From Pseudomonadota bacterium (lineage in GTDB: Bacteria > Pseudomonadota > Alphaproteobacteria > Azospirillales > Azospirillaceae), in contig JAEYPE010000146.1 in NCBI GenBank assembly GCA_023411035.1, forward strand, positions 1 to 64,000: a stretch of 64,000 nucleotides of DNA, written 5' to 3'. Shown one piece after another: positions 1 through 8,201 of the stretch (position 1 is the stretch's first letter; the number at the start of each line of letters is the position of its first letter). A program made the translations under genes and the position numbers. Under the pieces are notes generated by a model. It worked only from the letters and a program-made list of their open reading frames with translations. It ran no database searches and had not been told where the DNA came from.

Positions 1-40
1 GGGCGCGCGGCCCCGGGGGGGGCCCCCCCCCCCCCCCCCA
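1..40. other. G/C homopolymer at the window edge, probable assembly artefact
   Basis: The first 40 bases are almost entirely G and C, with a run of about nine G followed by about seventeen C. Nothing else in the window looks like this, and long homopolymers of this kind are typical of a low-quality contig end. The reading frame of the gene that ends at base 100 passes through it without a stop, but the residues it would encode (Gly and Pro runs) should not be trusted. Confidence 0.6.
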
Positions 41-100
41 CGCCCGGTGACGGAGGACGACCTGCGCGGGCTCTACGCCGACGCCATGACCTACTGGTGA
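2..100 (+). CDS. 3' end of a protein-coding gene, product unknown
   Basis: An open frame enters from the left edge and ends with TGA at 98-100. The credible part encodes RPVTEDDLRGLYADAMTYW. The mixed acidic and aromatic tail looks like ordinary coding sequence, but it is too short to assign to a family. Everything before about base 41 lies in the doubtful G/C homopolymer, so frame and sequence there are uncertain. The gene converges on the tail-collar gene on the other strand, 65 bases away. Confidence 0.4.
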   Translation, partial: GARPRGGPPPPPPRPVTEDDLRGLYADAMTYW

Positions 101-165
101 CCACAGAAGCGCGGCGTGGGCGTGCCCCCTCCTACAGCGGGGAAGGGGGCATGCCGGGGAAGCCG

Positions 166-729
166 TTACGGGCGCAAGGGGTATATGCCCTCGATGGCTA
201 TGCAGACGGTTTGCCCGATGGCCGGAGACTGGGTGGAAACCGTTTGAGCCGCTTCGCCCGACATGGTGGTGACCGTTACGGTGCCGCCGACGGTGCCGGT
301 GTCCGGGGAGACGGTCGAGCCACCGGAATCGACGCCCGTGCCGGTGAAGGTGGCCGTGTGTGGCTGCAGCGGAACCTGCACCGCGGACAGCGCCAGCTCC
401 TGTTGGCCGACCTTCGCCCCCAGGGCGACGCTCTTCAGGCCCGGACCGGTGCCGGCGCCGATGACGGAGCGGCCGCGCAGATCGGGAATGGCAAAGCTGT
501 CCGAATTGTTGCTGCCGTAGCGGTAGCCGATCAGAGAGAACAGCACCTGATATTCCCGGACCTTCAGCGTCCGGCCATCGGCCGGAATAAATCCTCGAGG
601 GCACCAGTCGAACGCGAAGGTGCAGATCGAACCGGGATACGGCTCGATGTTGCAGGCGGCGGCCGGCGTGCTGAAGAGAGCCATGCTGCTCGCCATCGCA
701 AGTGCGGCGGGGAGGAGAATCTTGCGCAT
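166..729 (-). CDS. Secreted phage-tail-collar-domain protein
   Basis: This is a 187-residue protein. Residues 1-25 form a signal peptide (MRKILLPAALAMASS, ending TPAAA before Cys26), so it is probably exported; AAAC is only a poor lipobox. Residues about 31-80 match the phage tail collar fold (Pfam 07484), with a PRGFIPADGRTL segment, a YQVLFSLIGYRYG segment and the typical IPDLRGR end. A Thr/Gly/Val-rich stretch follows, then the family-typical ending IGQTVCIAIEGIYPLRP. Members of this family occur in phage tail fibres and also as free-standing bacterial proteins of the microcystin-dependent-protein type. No phage genes are nearby, so this looks like a stand-alone bacterial copy. Its role is unknown; a surface or periplasmic structural role is an inference. 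Confidence 0.8.
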   Translation of the reverse strand: MRKILLPAALAMASSMALFSTPAAACNIEPYPGSICTFAFDWCPRGFIPADGRTLKVREYQVLFSLIGYRYGSNNSDSFAIPDLRGRSVIGAGTGPGLKSVALGAKVGQQELALSAVQVPLQPHTATFTGTGVDSGGSTVSPDTGTVGGTVTVTTMSGEAAQTVSTQSPAIGQTVCIAIEGIYPLRP

Positions 730-1060
730 GATGTGTCCTTGGTCGTTGGGATCGCTGGGGATCTTGCCGGAGAGTTGTGGCGCCGATGCATGATCAGACT
801 CATTGGCGTAATTTTTTCTCCATTATCCATCAATGCTTGATGAAAGACATTTTTTCACAAATTTCATCATGGCGGACGTCCTCGCCTTTTTTTGCAAGCG
901 GCGCCCGGCAAAGCCGGGGAAGGGAGGGCGGGACATCGGCTGCTGCCGCGGCGCGCCCTTGGGGCACCCCCTACGCGCGGTCGGCGCGTCCGGAACACGG
1001 CCGGATGGGTCTCGTTGTTCCAAAAGGAGGCCATCGAAGTGGAGGCATGGCGCCGGCATC
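730..1060. other. Intergenic region between divergent genes
   Basis: These 331 bases hold the upstream regions of the tail-collar gene (minus) and the first glycosyltransferase (plus). The part at about 800-880 is AT-rich for this genome and contains a short perfect dyad at 828-842 (CATCAA, TGC, TTGATG), a plausible operator or small hairpin. Open frames crossing the region have no ribosome binding site and no family resemblance. I see no RNA gene. Confidence 0.4.
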
Positions 1061-2137
1061 ATGAAAATCGTCATCTTCGGACAATCCATCAGCTCCTCCT
1101 GGGGCAACGGGCACGCCACCCTGTGGCGGGGGCTGGTCAAGGCGCTGGTGCGGCGGGGCAACCGCGTCGTCTTCCTGGAGCGCGACACGCCGGAACGGGC
1201 GGAGCACCGCGACCTGCGGGAAATCCCCGGCGGGGAGCTTCTGCTCTATGACCGCTGGCAAGACGTCGCGGCGGCGGCGCAGCGCCACGCCGACGAGGCG
1301 GACGTGGCCATGGTCGCCTCCGGTTGCGCGGACGGGGCGGCGGCCTCCCGCCTGGTGCTGGGGTCGAAGGCGCAGCGCACCGTCTTCTACGACCTCGACA
1401 CACACATCACCCTGGCCCGCCCCGAAGGCGGGGAGCCGCCCGCCTATCTGCCGCCGGAAGGGCTGGGCGGGTTCGACACCGTTCTCAGCAGCACCGGCGG
1501 GCGGGCGCTGGAGGCGCTGAAGACGCGGCTCGGCGCGCGGTCCGTGGCGCCGCTCTACGCCTGGGTGGACCCGGACCTGCACCGGCCCGTCGATCCGGTG
1601 CAGCGCTATCTCGGCGACCTGTGCCACCTCGGCGCCTGGGCCGAGGACCGGCGGGCGGCGCTGGAGACGCTGTTCATCGAACCGGCGCGGCGGCTGACCC
1701 GGCGGCGCTTCGTCATCGCGGGAAACGGCTATCCGGACGGGGTTCCCTGGGGTGGCAACGTCCATCTCGTCCGGCATCTGCCTCCGGCGGAGCATGCGGC
1801 CTTCTTCTGCTCCTCCACCCTGACGCTGAACGTGACGCGCGGCAGCCTGAAGGGGATGGGCTGGTGCCCGTCCGTCCGGCTGTTCGAGGCGGCGGCCTGC
1901 GGCGTGCCGGTGGTTTCCGACGAGTGGGAGGGAATCGGCTCCTTCTTCGAGCCGGGGCGCGACATCCTCGTCGCGCGGGAGACCGACGACGTGACCACGG
2001 CGATGATGCTGCCGCGCGGCCATCTCGCCACGCTGGCCCACCGCGCGCGGGAGCGTACGCTGGAGGAACACACGGCGGAACGGCGCGTGCGGGAATTGCG
2101 CTCCATCCTCGACATCAAGGGTGGCGGCGACGATTGA
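1061..2137 (+). CDS. CgeB-like glycosyltransferase (GT-B, family 1 type)
   Basis: This 358-residue protein begins MKIVIFGQSISSSWGNGHA, the first strand and glycine-rich loop of a GT-B glycosyltransferase. The C-terminal half has the nucleotide-sugar binding signature RLFEAAACGVPVVSDEWEG (about residues 272-292), followed by a GRDILVARETDDV segment. This matches the Glyco_trans_1_2 / CgeB group. It should transfer a sugar from an activated donor to an unknown acceptor in the cytoplasm. I chose the ATG at 1061 because the fold starts there; the frame stays open upstream, but that part does not look like protein. Purine-rich stretches at 1022-1030 and 1041-1045 could serve as ribosome binding sites. 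The next gene in the same direction is also a glycosyltransferase, suggesting a small glycan locus. Donor and acceptor are unknown. Confidence 0.85.
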   Translation: MKIVIFGQSISSSWGNGHATLWRGLVKALVRRGNRVVFLERDTPERAEHRDLREIPGGELLLYDRWQDVAAAAQRHADEADVAMVASGCADGAAASRLVLGSKAQRTVFYDLDTHITLARPEGGEPPAYLPPEGLGGFDTVLSSTGGRALEALKTRLGARSVAPLYAWVDPDLHRPVDPVQRYLGDLCHLGAWAEDRRAALETLFIEPARRLTRRRFVIAGNGYPDGVPWGGNVHLVRHLPPAEHAAFFCSSTLTLNVTRGSLKGMGWCPSVRLFEAAACGVPVVSDEWEGIGSFFEPGRDILVARETDDVTTAMMLPRGHLATLAHRARERTLEEHTAERRVRELRSILDIKGGGDD

Positions 2138-2539
2138 TCCGATGTCCCCCCGTTGCCCGGCTTGCCCCAGTTGGAAGTAAGCCGGCCTGGGCGCCCCGGC
2201 CGTCCGGTCCGGGTTCCCCGGTCCCGATGTCGGCCCCACGGTGCAGGACGGCTATCCCTTCCGCGGGGCGGTCCACTTCCAATACCCCGGTTACCGGCGC
2301 CCCGATTTCGTAGAAAACAATGACGGGGGCGATGAAAGCAGGAGTTCCCCGATTCCGGCTTTTCTCCAGGCCGCAAGACATCGGAGAGAACGCAGACCGC
2401 GCTTCGGGCAATAAATTTCAATCAGAAGACCACAGGGATAAGGGATGAACGAAGCGGAGATGCACAGGAACAGGCGGGCAGAACAACGTCACCAGAGCGT
2501 CCGCGCCCCTTCGGGCCTTCAGTACCTGGAGGCGGCGCG
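2138..2539 (+). other. 402-base gap between two glycosyltransferase genes
   Basis: No recognisable gene lies here, but parts read like protein. One frame, after a stop at 2178-2180, gives VQDGYPFRGAVHFQYPGY at about 2241-2294. A shifted frame from an ATG at 2320 gives 42 codons ending at 2448, and its TGA overlaps the ATG at 2445 of a further short frame. These could be remains of a decayed or frameshifted gene, or chance open frames in GC-rich DNA. Bases 2405-2445 are AT-richer and could hold a promoter for the downstream gene. Confidence 0.3.
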
Positions 2540-2549
2540 ATGGCTTTGA
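2445..2549 (+). CDS. Possible 34-residue upstream ORF overlapping the next gene
   Basis: The frame starts ATG at 2445 after a purine-rich stretch (AGGGATAAGGG) and stops at 2547-2549, ten bases inside the following glycosyltransferase gene that starts at 2540. The peptide (MNEAEMHRNRRAEQRHQS...) is short, basic and has no recognisable family. The overlap would allow translational coupling, but it may be coincidence. Confidence is low. Confidence 0.2.
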   Translation: MNEAEMHRNRRAEQRHQSVRAPSGLQYLEAARWL

Positions 2550-3619
2550 CCGTCCTCACCGTCGCATCGCCCTTCGCTCCCGTCGGCGCCGACCCGGAGA
2601 ACGAAGGCATGGCGGAGCAGGTGGCCGGCGCCATCGACGCGGCCCTGGTGCGCGCCGGCCACCGCTCGGTCGTCATCGCGCCGGAGGATTCGGCGGTGGC
2701 CGGGATGCTCATCCCGCTGGCGCGCGTCCATGGCGCCGCCCACGGGCAGGCGCCGGACGAGCGGGCGCAGGCCGCCGTTCTGAGGCGGGCCGCCGCCGTG
2801 GTCGCCGGGGCGGTGGAGGACCATGCGCCGGACCTCGTCCACATCCATGTGCGGGACTTCGACCTGCTGCTGCCGCCGCAGGACGTGCCGGTGCTGGCGA
2901 CGCTCTACCAGCCGCTGGACCGCTACCGGCCCGAAGCCCTGGCGCTCCCGCGGGCGAACCTCCGCCTCCAGCCGGTGTCCGCCGCGCAGGCGCGCGGGGC
3001 GCCGCCGGGGCTGAACCTGCTGCCCCCGCTGGAGATCGGGGTGGCGGTGGACCGCCTGCACATCCGCGTGCCGAAGCGCCGCTTTGCCGTCTGCCTGGGC
3101 GACATCGAGCCGGAAACGGGCTTTCACATCGCGCTGGACGCGGCGCGGCAGATCGACATGCAGCTTCTGCTCTGCGGCGGCCTGTCCCGCGGGGCGGAGG
3201 AGCAGCGCTATCTCCAGGAGGAAATCCGGCCCCGGCTGGACCCCAAGCGCCGTTTCCTGGGGCGGATCGGCTTCGGGCGCAAGCGCTGGATGCTGGGGGC
3301 GGCGCGCTGCCTGCTGGCGCCCAGCCTGGTGCCGGAGCCGACCCCCGTCGCGGCGCTGGAGGCGCTGGCCTGCGGCACCCCGGTGGTGGCCTTCCCGACC
3401 GGCGCGCTGGCCGACCTCGTGGAGCCGGGCGTCACCGGCTTCCTGGTGACGGACGCCGAGGAGATGGCCCGCGCCATCGAGGCTTGCGAGACGCTGGACC
3501 CCGACGCCTGCCGCGCCGCCGCCCGCGCCCGCTATTCGCTGGACGGCATGACGGAGCGCTACCTGTCGCGCTTCGAGGATCTGGCGTCGGGCACGGCGAA
3601 GGCGGCAGGGGTGGCGTAG
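2540..3619 (+). CDS. Glycosyltransferase family 4-like (GT-B)
   Basis: A 359-residue protein with a GT-B layout. The N-terminal half begins MALTVLTVASPFAPVG and carries a gap-rich acceptor domain with a DLVHIHVRDFD segment. The C-terminal half has the donor site ALACGTPVVAFPTGALADLV at about residues 275-294, then EPGVTGFLV, the classic retaining GT4 / Glycos_transf_1 signature. It should transfer a sugar to a cell-surface glycan or glycoconjugate. The start at 2540 follows GGAGGCGGCGCG, a good ribosome binding site. It shares direction with the CgeB-like gene upstream but is 402 bases away, so co-transcription is uncertain. The next gene converges on it three bases after its stop. Confidence 0.85.
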   Translation: MALTVLTVASPFAPVGADPENEGMAEQVAGAIDAALVRAGHRSVVIAPEDSAVAGMLIPLARVHGAAHGQAPDERAQAAVLRRAAAVVAGAVEDHAPDLVHIHVRDFDLLLPPQDVPVLATLYQPLDRYRPEALALPRANLRLQPVSAAQARGAPPGLNLLPPLEIGVAVDRLHIRVPKRRFAVCLGDIEPETGFHIALDAARQIDMQLLLCGGLSRGAEEQRYLQEEIRPRLDPKRRFLGRIGFGRKRWMLGAARCLLAPSLVPEPTPVAALEALACGTPVVAFPTGALADLVEPGVTGFLVTDAEEMARAIEACETLDPDACRAAARARYSLDGMTERYLSRFEDLASGTAKAAGVA

Positions 3620-3622
3620 CCT

Positions 3623-4720
3623 TCACTCCCCGTACAGCTTCGCCATCAGCACATGGTCGGTCAGTTGCCCGTCGATCAGGCTGTGGCGGCGGGCGGCTGC
3701 TTCCTCCTGGAAGCCGTGCCTGGCATAGAAGCGCCGGGCGCGGCTGTTGTGGCCGAAGACCCAGAGAGACAGGCGGTGCAGCCGGCGCGCCCTCACCCAG
3801 AGGTCGGCGGCGGCGAGCAGCCGCCCGCCGATGCCCAGCGCCCAGAAGTCCCGGCGCACGGCCAGCCCCAACCCCGCCTCGTGCGCGGTGCGGGCGTAGG
3901 CGCCGGTCCACAGCGACAGCGACCCGGCGATGGTCCCGTCCGCGACGGCCAGCAGAGTGGCCGCGCGGTCGCCGATCCTTTGCTCGGCCAGGAAGCGCCG
4001 GGCCGCCGCGTCGTCGGGAAGGGATTCGGCGGCGGTGCGCATCAGGAAGTGGGTTTCGCTCCGCACCGCGCGGTCGTAGGCGAGGTAGGCGGCGGCGTCC
4101 GTGGGTTGGGCGGGGCGGATTTCCAGACGCCCGACACGCGCCGGGGGCGGGGCTTCGGGCGTCTGTGCGGACCACTCCGGAACACCCTCGGCCCCTATGG
4201 CCTTGCCCATCAGCCGTTCGCTGCGCCAAGCGCCGTTGACGCGCAGGGCGTCGCGCATCAGCCCCTCGTCGAGAAAGCCCAGCCGTTCATAAAGGGAGAG
4301 GGCGCGCGCGTTGCTCTCGGCCACGGTCAGTTCCAGCCGGTACGCGCCGTTCCGCCGTGCCCAGCCCTCCGCGACGGCGAACAGGCGGGTTGCGACGCCT
4401 TGCCCGCTCCAGTCGCGCCGCACCCCGACCGCCAGCGTCACCACGCCGTGGTTGCGGTGGAACCGCCCGCCGCAGGCGCTGAGATAACCAACGAGTTCCG
4501 TGGGGCCGTTCGGCGCCGCCTCCGCAACGAAGATCGTGGAATTGCCGGACGCCTGGAAGGCGGCGAGGTCGCGCCCCCAGAAGGGCCGCTCGCCGGGTTC
4601 GCGCAGCAGGAAGTCGCTTTCCGCGTCGATCCGCGCGACCAGGGCCAGCAAGGCGTGGCGCTCGCCTGGCCGGGCCTCGCGGATGGAAAGGCCGCTGCCG
4701 ATGGTCTGGGTGTCCCGCAT
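3623..4720 (-). CDS. Tandem-domain GNAT N-acetyltransferase
   Basis: This protein of 365 residues contains two GNAT folds. The first covers about residues 10-150 and has the acetyl-CoA loop VRRDWSGQGVATRLF, followed by NARALSLYERLGF. The second covers about 185-355 and has VRRDFWALGIGGRLL and NSRARRFYARHGF. Each should bind acetyl-CoA and acetylate an amine; the substrate is unknown. The frame is open for twelve more codons upstream (to 4756), but MRDTQTIGSGLSIREA starts the first fold, so I chose 4720. Neither candidate has a strong ribosome binding site. A second GNAT gene lies divergently 112 bases away, so the two may share a promoter region. Two-domain GNATs can have one catalytic and one structural half, but both loops look intact here. 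Confidence 0.8.
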   Translation of the reverse strand: MRDTQTIGSGLSIREARPGERHALLALVARIDAESDFLLREPGERPFWGRDLAAFQASGNSTIFVAEAAPNGPTELVGYLSACGGRFHRNHGVVTLAVGVRRDWSGQGVATRLFAVAEGWARRNGAYRLELTVAESNARALSLYERLGFLDEGLMRDALRVNGAWRSERLMGKAIGAEGVPEWSAQTPEAPPPARVGRLEIRPAQPTDAAAYLAYDRAVRSETHFLMRTAAESLPDDAAARRFLAEQRIGDRAATLLAVADGTIAGSLSLWTGAYARTAHEAGLGLAVRRDFWALGIGGRLLAAADLWVRARRLHRLSLWVFGHNSRARRFYARHGFQEEAAARRHSLIDGQLTDHVLMAKLYGE

Positions 4721-4832
4721 GGCGCGCAGCCTAGGCGCGCGCGCCGCCAATAGCAAAGCGGTTGTGGCAAAGCGGTTGTTGCCGGGCGGTCGGCGCGGCT
4801 ATCGTCGCGCCACGTTGAGACCTGGAGCCGCT

Positions 4833-5324
4833 ATGCCCACCGTGACCGTCCGTTCGGCCGTCGAGGCCGATTGCCCGACCATCCTCCGCTTCGTCCGGGA
4901 ACTGGCCGAATTCGAAAACGAACCCCACGCCGTGAAGGCGACCGAGGAGGATTTCCGGCGCGACGGCTGGGGCGAGCGTCCGGTGTTCGAGGCGCTGATC
5001 GCCGAACTGGACGGGCAGCCGGTCGGCTTCGCGCTGTGCTTCCGCAACTATTCCACCTGGGAAGGGCGGGCCGGCATCTTCGTGGAGGACCTCTACGTCA
5101 CGCCCGAAGCGCGGCGCTACGGCGTGGGCCGCAAGCTGCTGGCGACGGTGGCGAAACTGGCGGCGGAGCGGGGCTGCCGCCGTGTCGATCTGAATGTTCT
5201 GCACTGGAACCCGGCGCGCGATTTCTACCAGCGCATCGGTTTCAAACATCTGGAGGAGTGGCTTCCCTACCGTCTCACCGGCGCCGCGCTTGCCGCGCTC
5301 GCCGCACAGGCGGAAGAGGTCTGA
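4833..5324 (+). CDS. GNAT N-acetyltransferase, diamine/thialysine acetyltransferase-like
   Basis: A 163-residue single-domain GNAT. The core motif FVEDLYVTPEARRYGVGRKL (about residues 83-102) gives the acetyl-CoA pyrophosphate loop, and NVLHWNPARDFYQRIGF forms the C-terminal strand-helix. The STWEGRAGIFVEDLYV arrangement resembles spermidine/spermine and thialysine N-acetyltransferases (SAT1/SAT2 type), so a polyamine or lysine-analogue substrate is likely but not proven. The ATG at 4833 follows CTGGAG at a good distance, and the fold starts right after it, so longer upstream starts are unlikely. It is divergent from the tandem GNAT gene. Confidence 0.85.
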   Translation: MPTVTVRSAVEADCPTILRFVRELAEFENEPHAVKATEEDFRRDGWGERPVFEALIAELDGQPVGFALCFRNYSTWEGRAGIFVEDLYVTPEARRYGVGRKLLATVAKLAAERGCRRVDLNVLHWNPARDFYQRIGFKHLEEWLPYRLTGAALAALAAQAEEV

Positions 5325-5416
5325 GGGAAGGAGAGCGACGTTCCGTTTGGAGGGGCTGACGGTCGGGGCCGGTTGGTGGCCCCGACCACATCGCCACCAC
5401 GATGTTTGGATGCCTT

Positions 5417-5467
5417 GTCCCGGTACTTTCAGGGTCCCGGTACTTTCAGGGTCCCGGTGCTTTCAGG
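5417..5467. repeat. Three tandem copies of a 17-base unit
   Basis: The unit GTCCCGGTACTTTCAGG occurs at 5417-5433, 5434-5450 and 5451-5467. The third copy differs by one base (A to G). The last copy runs into the 3' end of the small minus-strand gene and includes its stop codon (5463-5465). A 17-base period does not keep frame, so it is not a coding repeat. Confidence 0.9.
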
Positions 5468-5678
5468 CGGCCTTCGCCAGCATCGCGGCGTTCAGCAGAT
5501 CCAGATAGCCGGACCGCTCCTCGCGCAGGGTGGACAGCAGGTCGCACAGGCTTTCGCGGACGAAGGGATCGTTCTGGGCGTCGATCTGGTTCTGGGTGAG
5601 CTGGATGAATTCATCGACCAGGGCGATGTGGACCCGAGAGGAAGAGGTAATCTGTTCGGCGGTGGTGGTGATAAGCAT
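5463..5678 (-). CDS. Uncharacterised 71-residue protein
   Basis: A small acidic, probably all-helical protein, MLITTTAEQITSSSRVHIAL..., containing an NQIDAQNDPFVRESL stretch and ending LLNAAMLAKAA. There is no signal peptide, cysteine or membrane segment. I do not recognise a family. The start ATG at 5676-5678 lies downstream of an AT-rich segment (about 5679-5700) suitable for initiation. Amino-acid composition and GC-rich third positions look genuine, so I regard it as a real gene. Its 3' end merges with a 17-base tandem repeat, so its stop codon may be part of a repeat expansion. Another small protein gene (6048-6302) lies upstream on the same strand. Confidence 0.6.
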   Translation of the reverse strand: MLITTTAEQITSSSRVHIALVDEFIQLTQNQIDAQNDPFVRESLCDLLSTLREERSGYLDLLNAAMLAKAA

Positions 5679-6047
5679 TTTAAAACTCCGTTTTGTCTTG
5701 TGTGTTCGTGATGGCTCTATTTGGCCTCCCGCTGGTTAACGACTTACTAACGGAGGCTTTGGCGGACTGGTGTCTTGAGGGGTAATCCCGTGAATTGAAA
5801 ATACAATCGTTTCTTTATCGTAAGTATTACCACTTTCCTTTATGGGGTTGGGCGCGTTCCCTACGACCTTCAGTCTTTTCAAGGGCTTCCGGCAAAGGTC
5901 GTACCGATGGGACCGGCATAGGCGGGAGGAGATCGGAGCCTTCGAGGTGGCGTCCGCAAGCCTTAAGCCGCCACGGCGGGGCGTTGACGCGCCGCTCCGC
6001 CGGGCGGAGTACATCCTTTGCATCACCCGGAGCGCCGGGCGTAGCCA
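5679..6047. other. Intergenic region between two small minus-strand genes, with a CtrA-like motif
   Basis: No coding gene is supported in these 369 bases. Bases 5679-5850 are AT-rich for this genome and probably hold the promoter of the 71-residue protein gene. At 5736-5751 the sequence TTAACGACTTACTAAC matches the alphaproteobacterial CtrA box TTAA-N7-TTAAC with one mismatch, on either strand. The rest (5870-6047) is GC-rich and featureless. Confidence 0.35.
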
Positions 6048-6302
6048 TCACGCGGCGCGGGAGAACCGCCCGGCGGCTTGGTCCATTCGGTCGGCGCGCT
6101 CCAGCGCGCGGGCGACCAGATCGTCGAACAGATCGTTCACCAGAGCGGCCATGCGCACCGGCGTTCCGCCGGGCTGGGGGCCTTCCATCAGAAGCGAGCC
6201 CTCTTCCCCGGGGCCGACCACGCGCCAGCCCTTCGCCTTCATCTCGGCGACGCGCGTCTTGGAAATGAACGCACGAACGTGGTCCATGGCGAACTCGCTC
6301 AT
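6048..6302 (-). CDS. Uncharacterised 84-residue protein
   Basis: The protein begins MSEFAMDHVRAFISKTRVAE and has a mid-section GWRVVGPGEEGSLLMEGP followed by a helical C-terminus rich in Arg, Asp and Ala. It has no signal peptide or membrane segment. I do not recognise a family. The ATG at 6302 is preceded on the minus strand by CTGGGAGAATCG, a good ribosome binding site, which is why I chose it over the much longer open frame extending into fumC territory; that extension is antisense shadow. The gene is divergent from fumC with about 190 bases between the two starts. Confidence 0.65.
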   Translation of the reverse strand: MSEFAMDHVRAFISKTRVAEMKAKGWRVVGPGEEGSLLMEGPQPGGTPVRMAALVNDLFDDLVARALERADRMDQAAGRFSRAA

Positions 6303-6494
6303 TCGATTCTCCCAGGGCTGGCAGGGCCGGACGGTCTTGAGTGAACGGTAGCGCAGGAAATAGAACACAACAAGAACAAAATCGCGCCGATCCTCGCCCA
6401 AAGGGGGTCCCCGCGCTGTTCCCTCTTGCCGGGCGCGCGAATCCGGAAAAAATTCGCTGACCGGAACGATGTTCAAACCCGCGAGGACATGGCC

Positions 6495-7895
6495 ATGACC
6501 GGCAAGACCGGGATGCGCACCGAAACCGACAGCTTCGGACCGATCGACGTTCCCGCCGACCGCTACTGGGGCGCCCAGACGCAGCGGTCGCTGCGCAACT
6601 TCCGCATCGGTGGGGAACGCATGCCGCCGGCTCTGGTGCGCGCACTGGGCATCCAGAAGAAGGCCGCGGCCCTCGCCAACATGGCGCTGGAGGTGCTCGA
6701 CCCCCGGCTGGGCCGCGCCATCGTGGAGGCGGCGGAGGAGGTGATCGACGGCACGCTGGCCGACCATTTCCCGCTGGTGGTCTGGCAGACCGGTTCCGGC
6801 ACCCAGACGAACATGAACGCGAACGAGGTCATCTCGAACCGCGCCATCGAGGCGCTGGGCGGCGAGATGGGGTCGAAGAAGCCGGTCCATCCCAACGACC
6901 ACGTCAACATGGGGCAGTCGTCCAACGACAGTTTCCCCACCGCCATGCACATCGCCGCGGCGGAGCAGATCCATCACGAGCTTCTGCCGGCGCTGGAGCA
7001 TCTGCACGCCGCCCTGGCCGCGAAGGCGCAGGACTTCAGCGACATCGTGAAGATCGGGCGCACCCATCTTCAGGACGCCACGCCGCTGACCCTGGGGCAG
7101 GAGTTCTCCGGCTACGCCACCCAGATCGCCTACGGGATCGAGCGGGTGAAGGCGTCGCTGCCGCAACTCTACCGGCTGGCCCAGGGCGGCACGGCGGTGG
7201 GCACGGGGCTGAACGCCAAGACCGGCTTCGCCGAAGCCTTCGCGGAGGAGGTGGCGCGCATCACCGGGCTGCCCTTCGTCACGGCGGAGAACAAGTTCGA
7301 GGCGCTGGCGACCCACGACGCGCTGGTCGACGCGCACGGCAGCCTGAACACGCTGGCCGTATCGCTGATGAAGATCGCCAACGACATCCGCCTCCTCGGC
7401 TCCGGCCCGCGCTGCGGCATCGGGGAGATTTCATTGCCGGAGAACGAGCCCGGCTCCTCCATCATGCCCGGCAAGGTGAACCCCACCCAGTCGGAGGCGA
7501 TGACCATGGTCTGCGCCCAGGTGATGGGCAACCAGACCACCGTCAGCATCGCCGGCGCCACCGGCCATTTCGAGCTGAACGTCTTCAAGCCGGTGATCGC
7601 CTACAACGTGCTCCAGTCCATCCGGCTGCTGGCCGACGCCTGCAACAGCTTCACCAACAACGCCGTTCTGGGGATCGAGGCGAACCGCGAGCGGATCGGC
7701 CAGTTGCTGAACGAAAGCCTGATGCTGGTCACCGCGCTGAACCCGCACATCGGTTACGACAAGGCCGCGGCGATCGCCAAGAAGGCCCACAAGGAAGGGA
7801 CTACCCTGAAACAGGCCGGTGTGGCGCTGGGTCTGCTGACCGAGGAGCAGTTCGATCAGTGGGTGAAGCCGGAAACCATGGTGAAGCCGCGGTGA
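6495..7895 (+). CDS. fumC: Class II fumarate hydratase
   Basis: This enzyme interconverts fumarate and malate in the TCA cycle without an iron-sulfur cluster. The 466-residue length matches the family (about 465). It contains the superfamily signature [13 protein letters not shown] near residue 320, the [20 protein letters not shown] active-site segment, [19 protein letters not shown] and the [20 protein letters not shown] motif. All are typical of FumC rather than aspartase or argininosuccinate lyase. Two ATGs lie close together; 6495 is favoured because GAGGA at 6483-6487 is correctly spaced, while 6489 is too close. A small ribbon-helix-helix gene follows 19 bases after the stop and may be co-transcribed. 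Confidence 0.95.
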   Translation: MTGKTGMRTETDSFGPIDVPADRYWGAQTQRSLRNFRIGGERMPPALVRALGIQKKAAALANMALEVLDPRLGRAIVEAAEEVIDGTLADHFPLVVWQTGSGTQTNMNANEVISNRAIEALGGEMGSKKPVHPNDHVNMGQSSNDSFPTAMHIAAAEQIHHELLPALEHLHAALAAKAQDFSDIVKIGRTHLQDATPLTLGQEFSGYATQIAYGIERVKASLPQLYRLAQGGTAVGTGLNAKTGFAEAFAEEVARITGLPFVTAENKFEALATHDALVDAHGSLNTLAVSLMKIANDIRLLGSGPRCGIGEISLPENEPGSSIMPGKVNPTQSEAMTMVCAQVMGNQTTVSIAGATGHFELNVFKPVIAYNVLQSIRLLADACNSFTNNAVLGIEANRERIGQLLNESLMLVTALNPHIGYDKAAAIAKKAHKEGTTLKQAGVALGLLTEEQFDQWVKPETMVKPR

Positions 7896-7914
7896 TCGGG
7901 GGTATGAACCCCCC

Positions 7915-8118
7915 ATGAAGAAACGCTCCGTCCTCATCGCCGGGCACCCGACCAGCGTCTCCCTGGAAGAAGAATTCTGGGAGGCGTTGAAGGGCATCGC
8001 CCAGACGCGGGGCGTGTCGGTCAACGCCCTGATCGAAGAGATCGACTCGACCCGCAGCGGCAACCTGTCGAGCGCCATCCGGGTCTATGTGCTGAGCGCC
8101 GTGCAGGGGCGGGGGTAG
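7915..8118 (+). CDS. Ribbon-helix-helix domain protein (RHH_4 type)
   Basis: A 67-residue protein, MKKRSVLIAGHPTSVSLEEEFW followed by LKGIAQTRGVSVNALIEEID and a C-terminal helix ending IRVYVLSAVQGRG. This matches the short alphaproteobacterial RHH_4 family (Pfam 13467), in which the first strand pairs in a dimer to contact DNA and the two helices form the core. It is probably a small DNA-binding regulator, target unknown. It sits 19 bases downstream of fumC in the same direction and is probably on its transcript. Confidence 0.8.
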   Translation: MKKRSVLIAGHPTSVSLEEEFWEALKGIAQTRGVSVNALIEEIDSTRSGNLSSAIRVYVLSAVQGRG

Positions 8119-8201
8119 GGCGTTTCCTGGACAGGCGGCGGGGGTAAGGCTACACCCTTGAGCCGGATCGCTTCCTCCTCCTCGCGCCAGAGTGTCCGCC
8201 C

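Noticed and set aside
5417..5467. Triple 17-base repeat considered as a CRISPR array
   Set aside because: There are no spacers between units and no cas genes; it is a plain tandem repeat.
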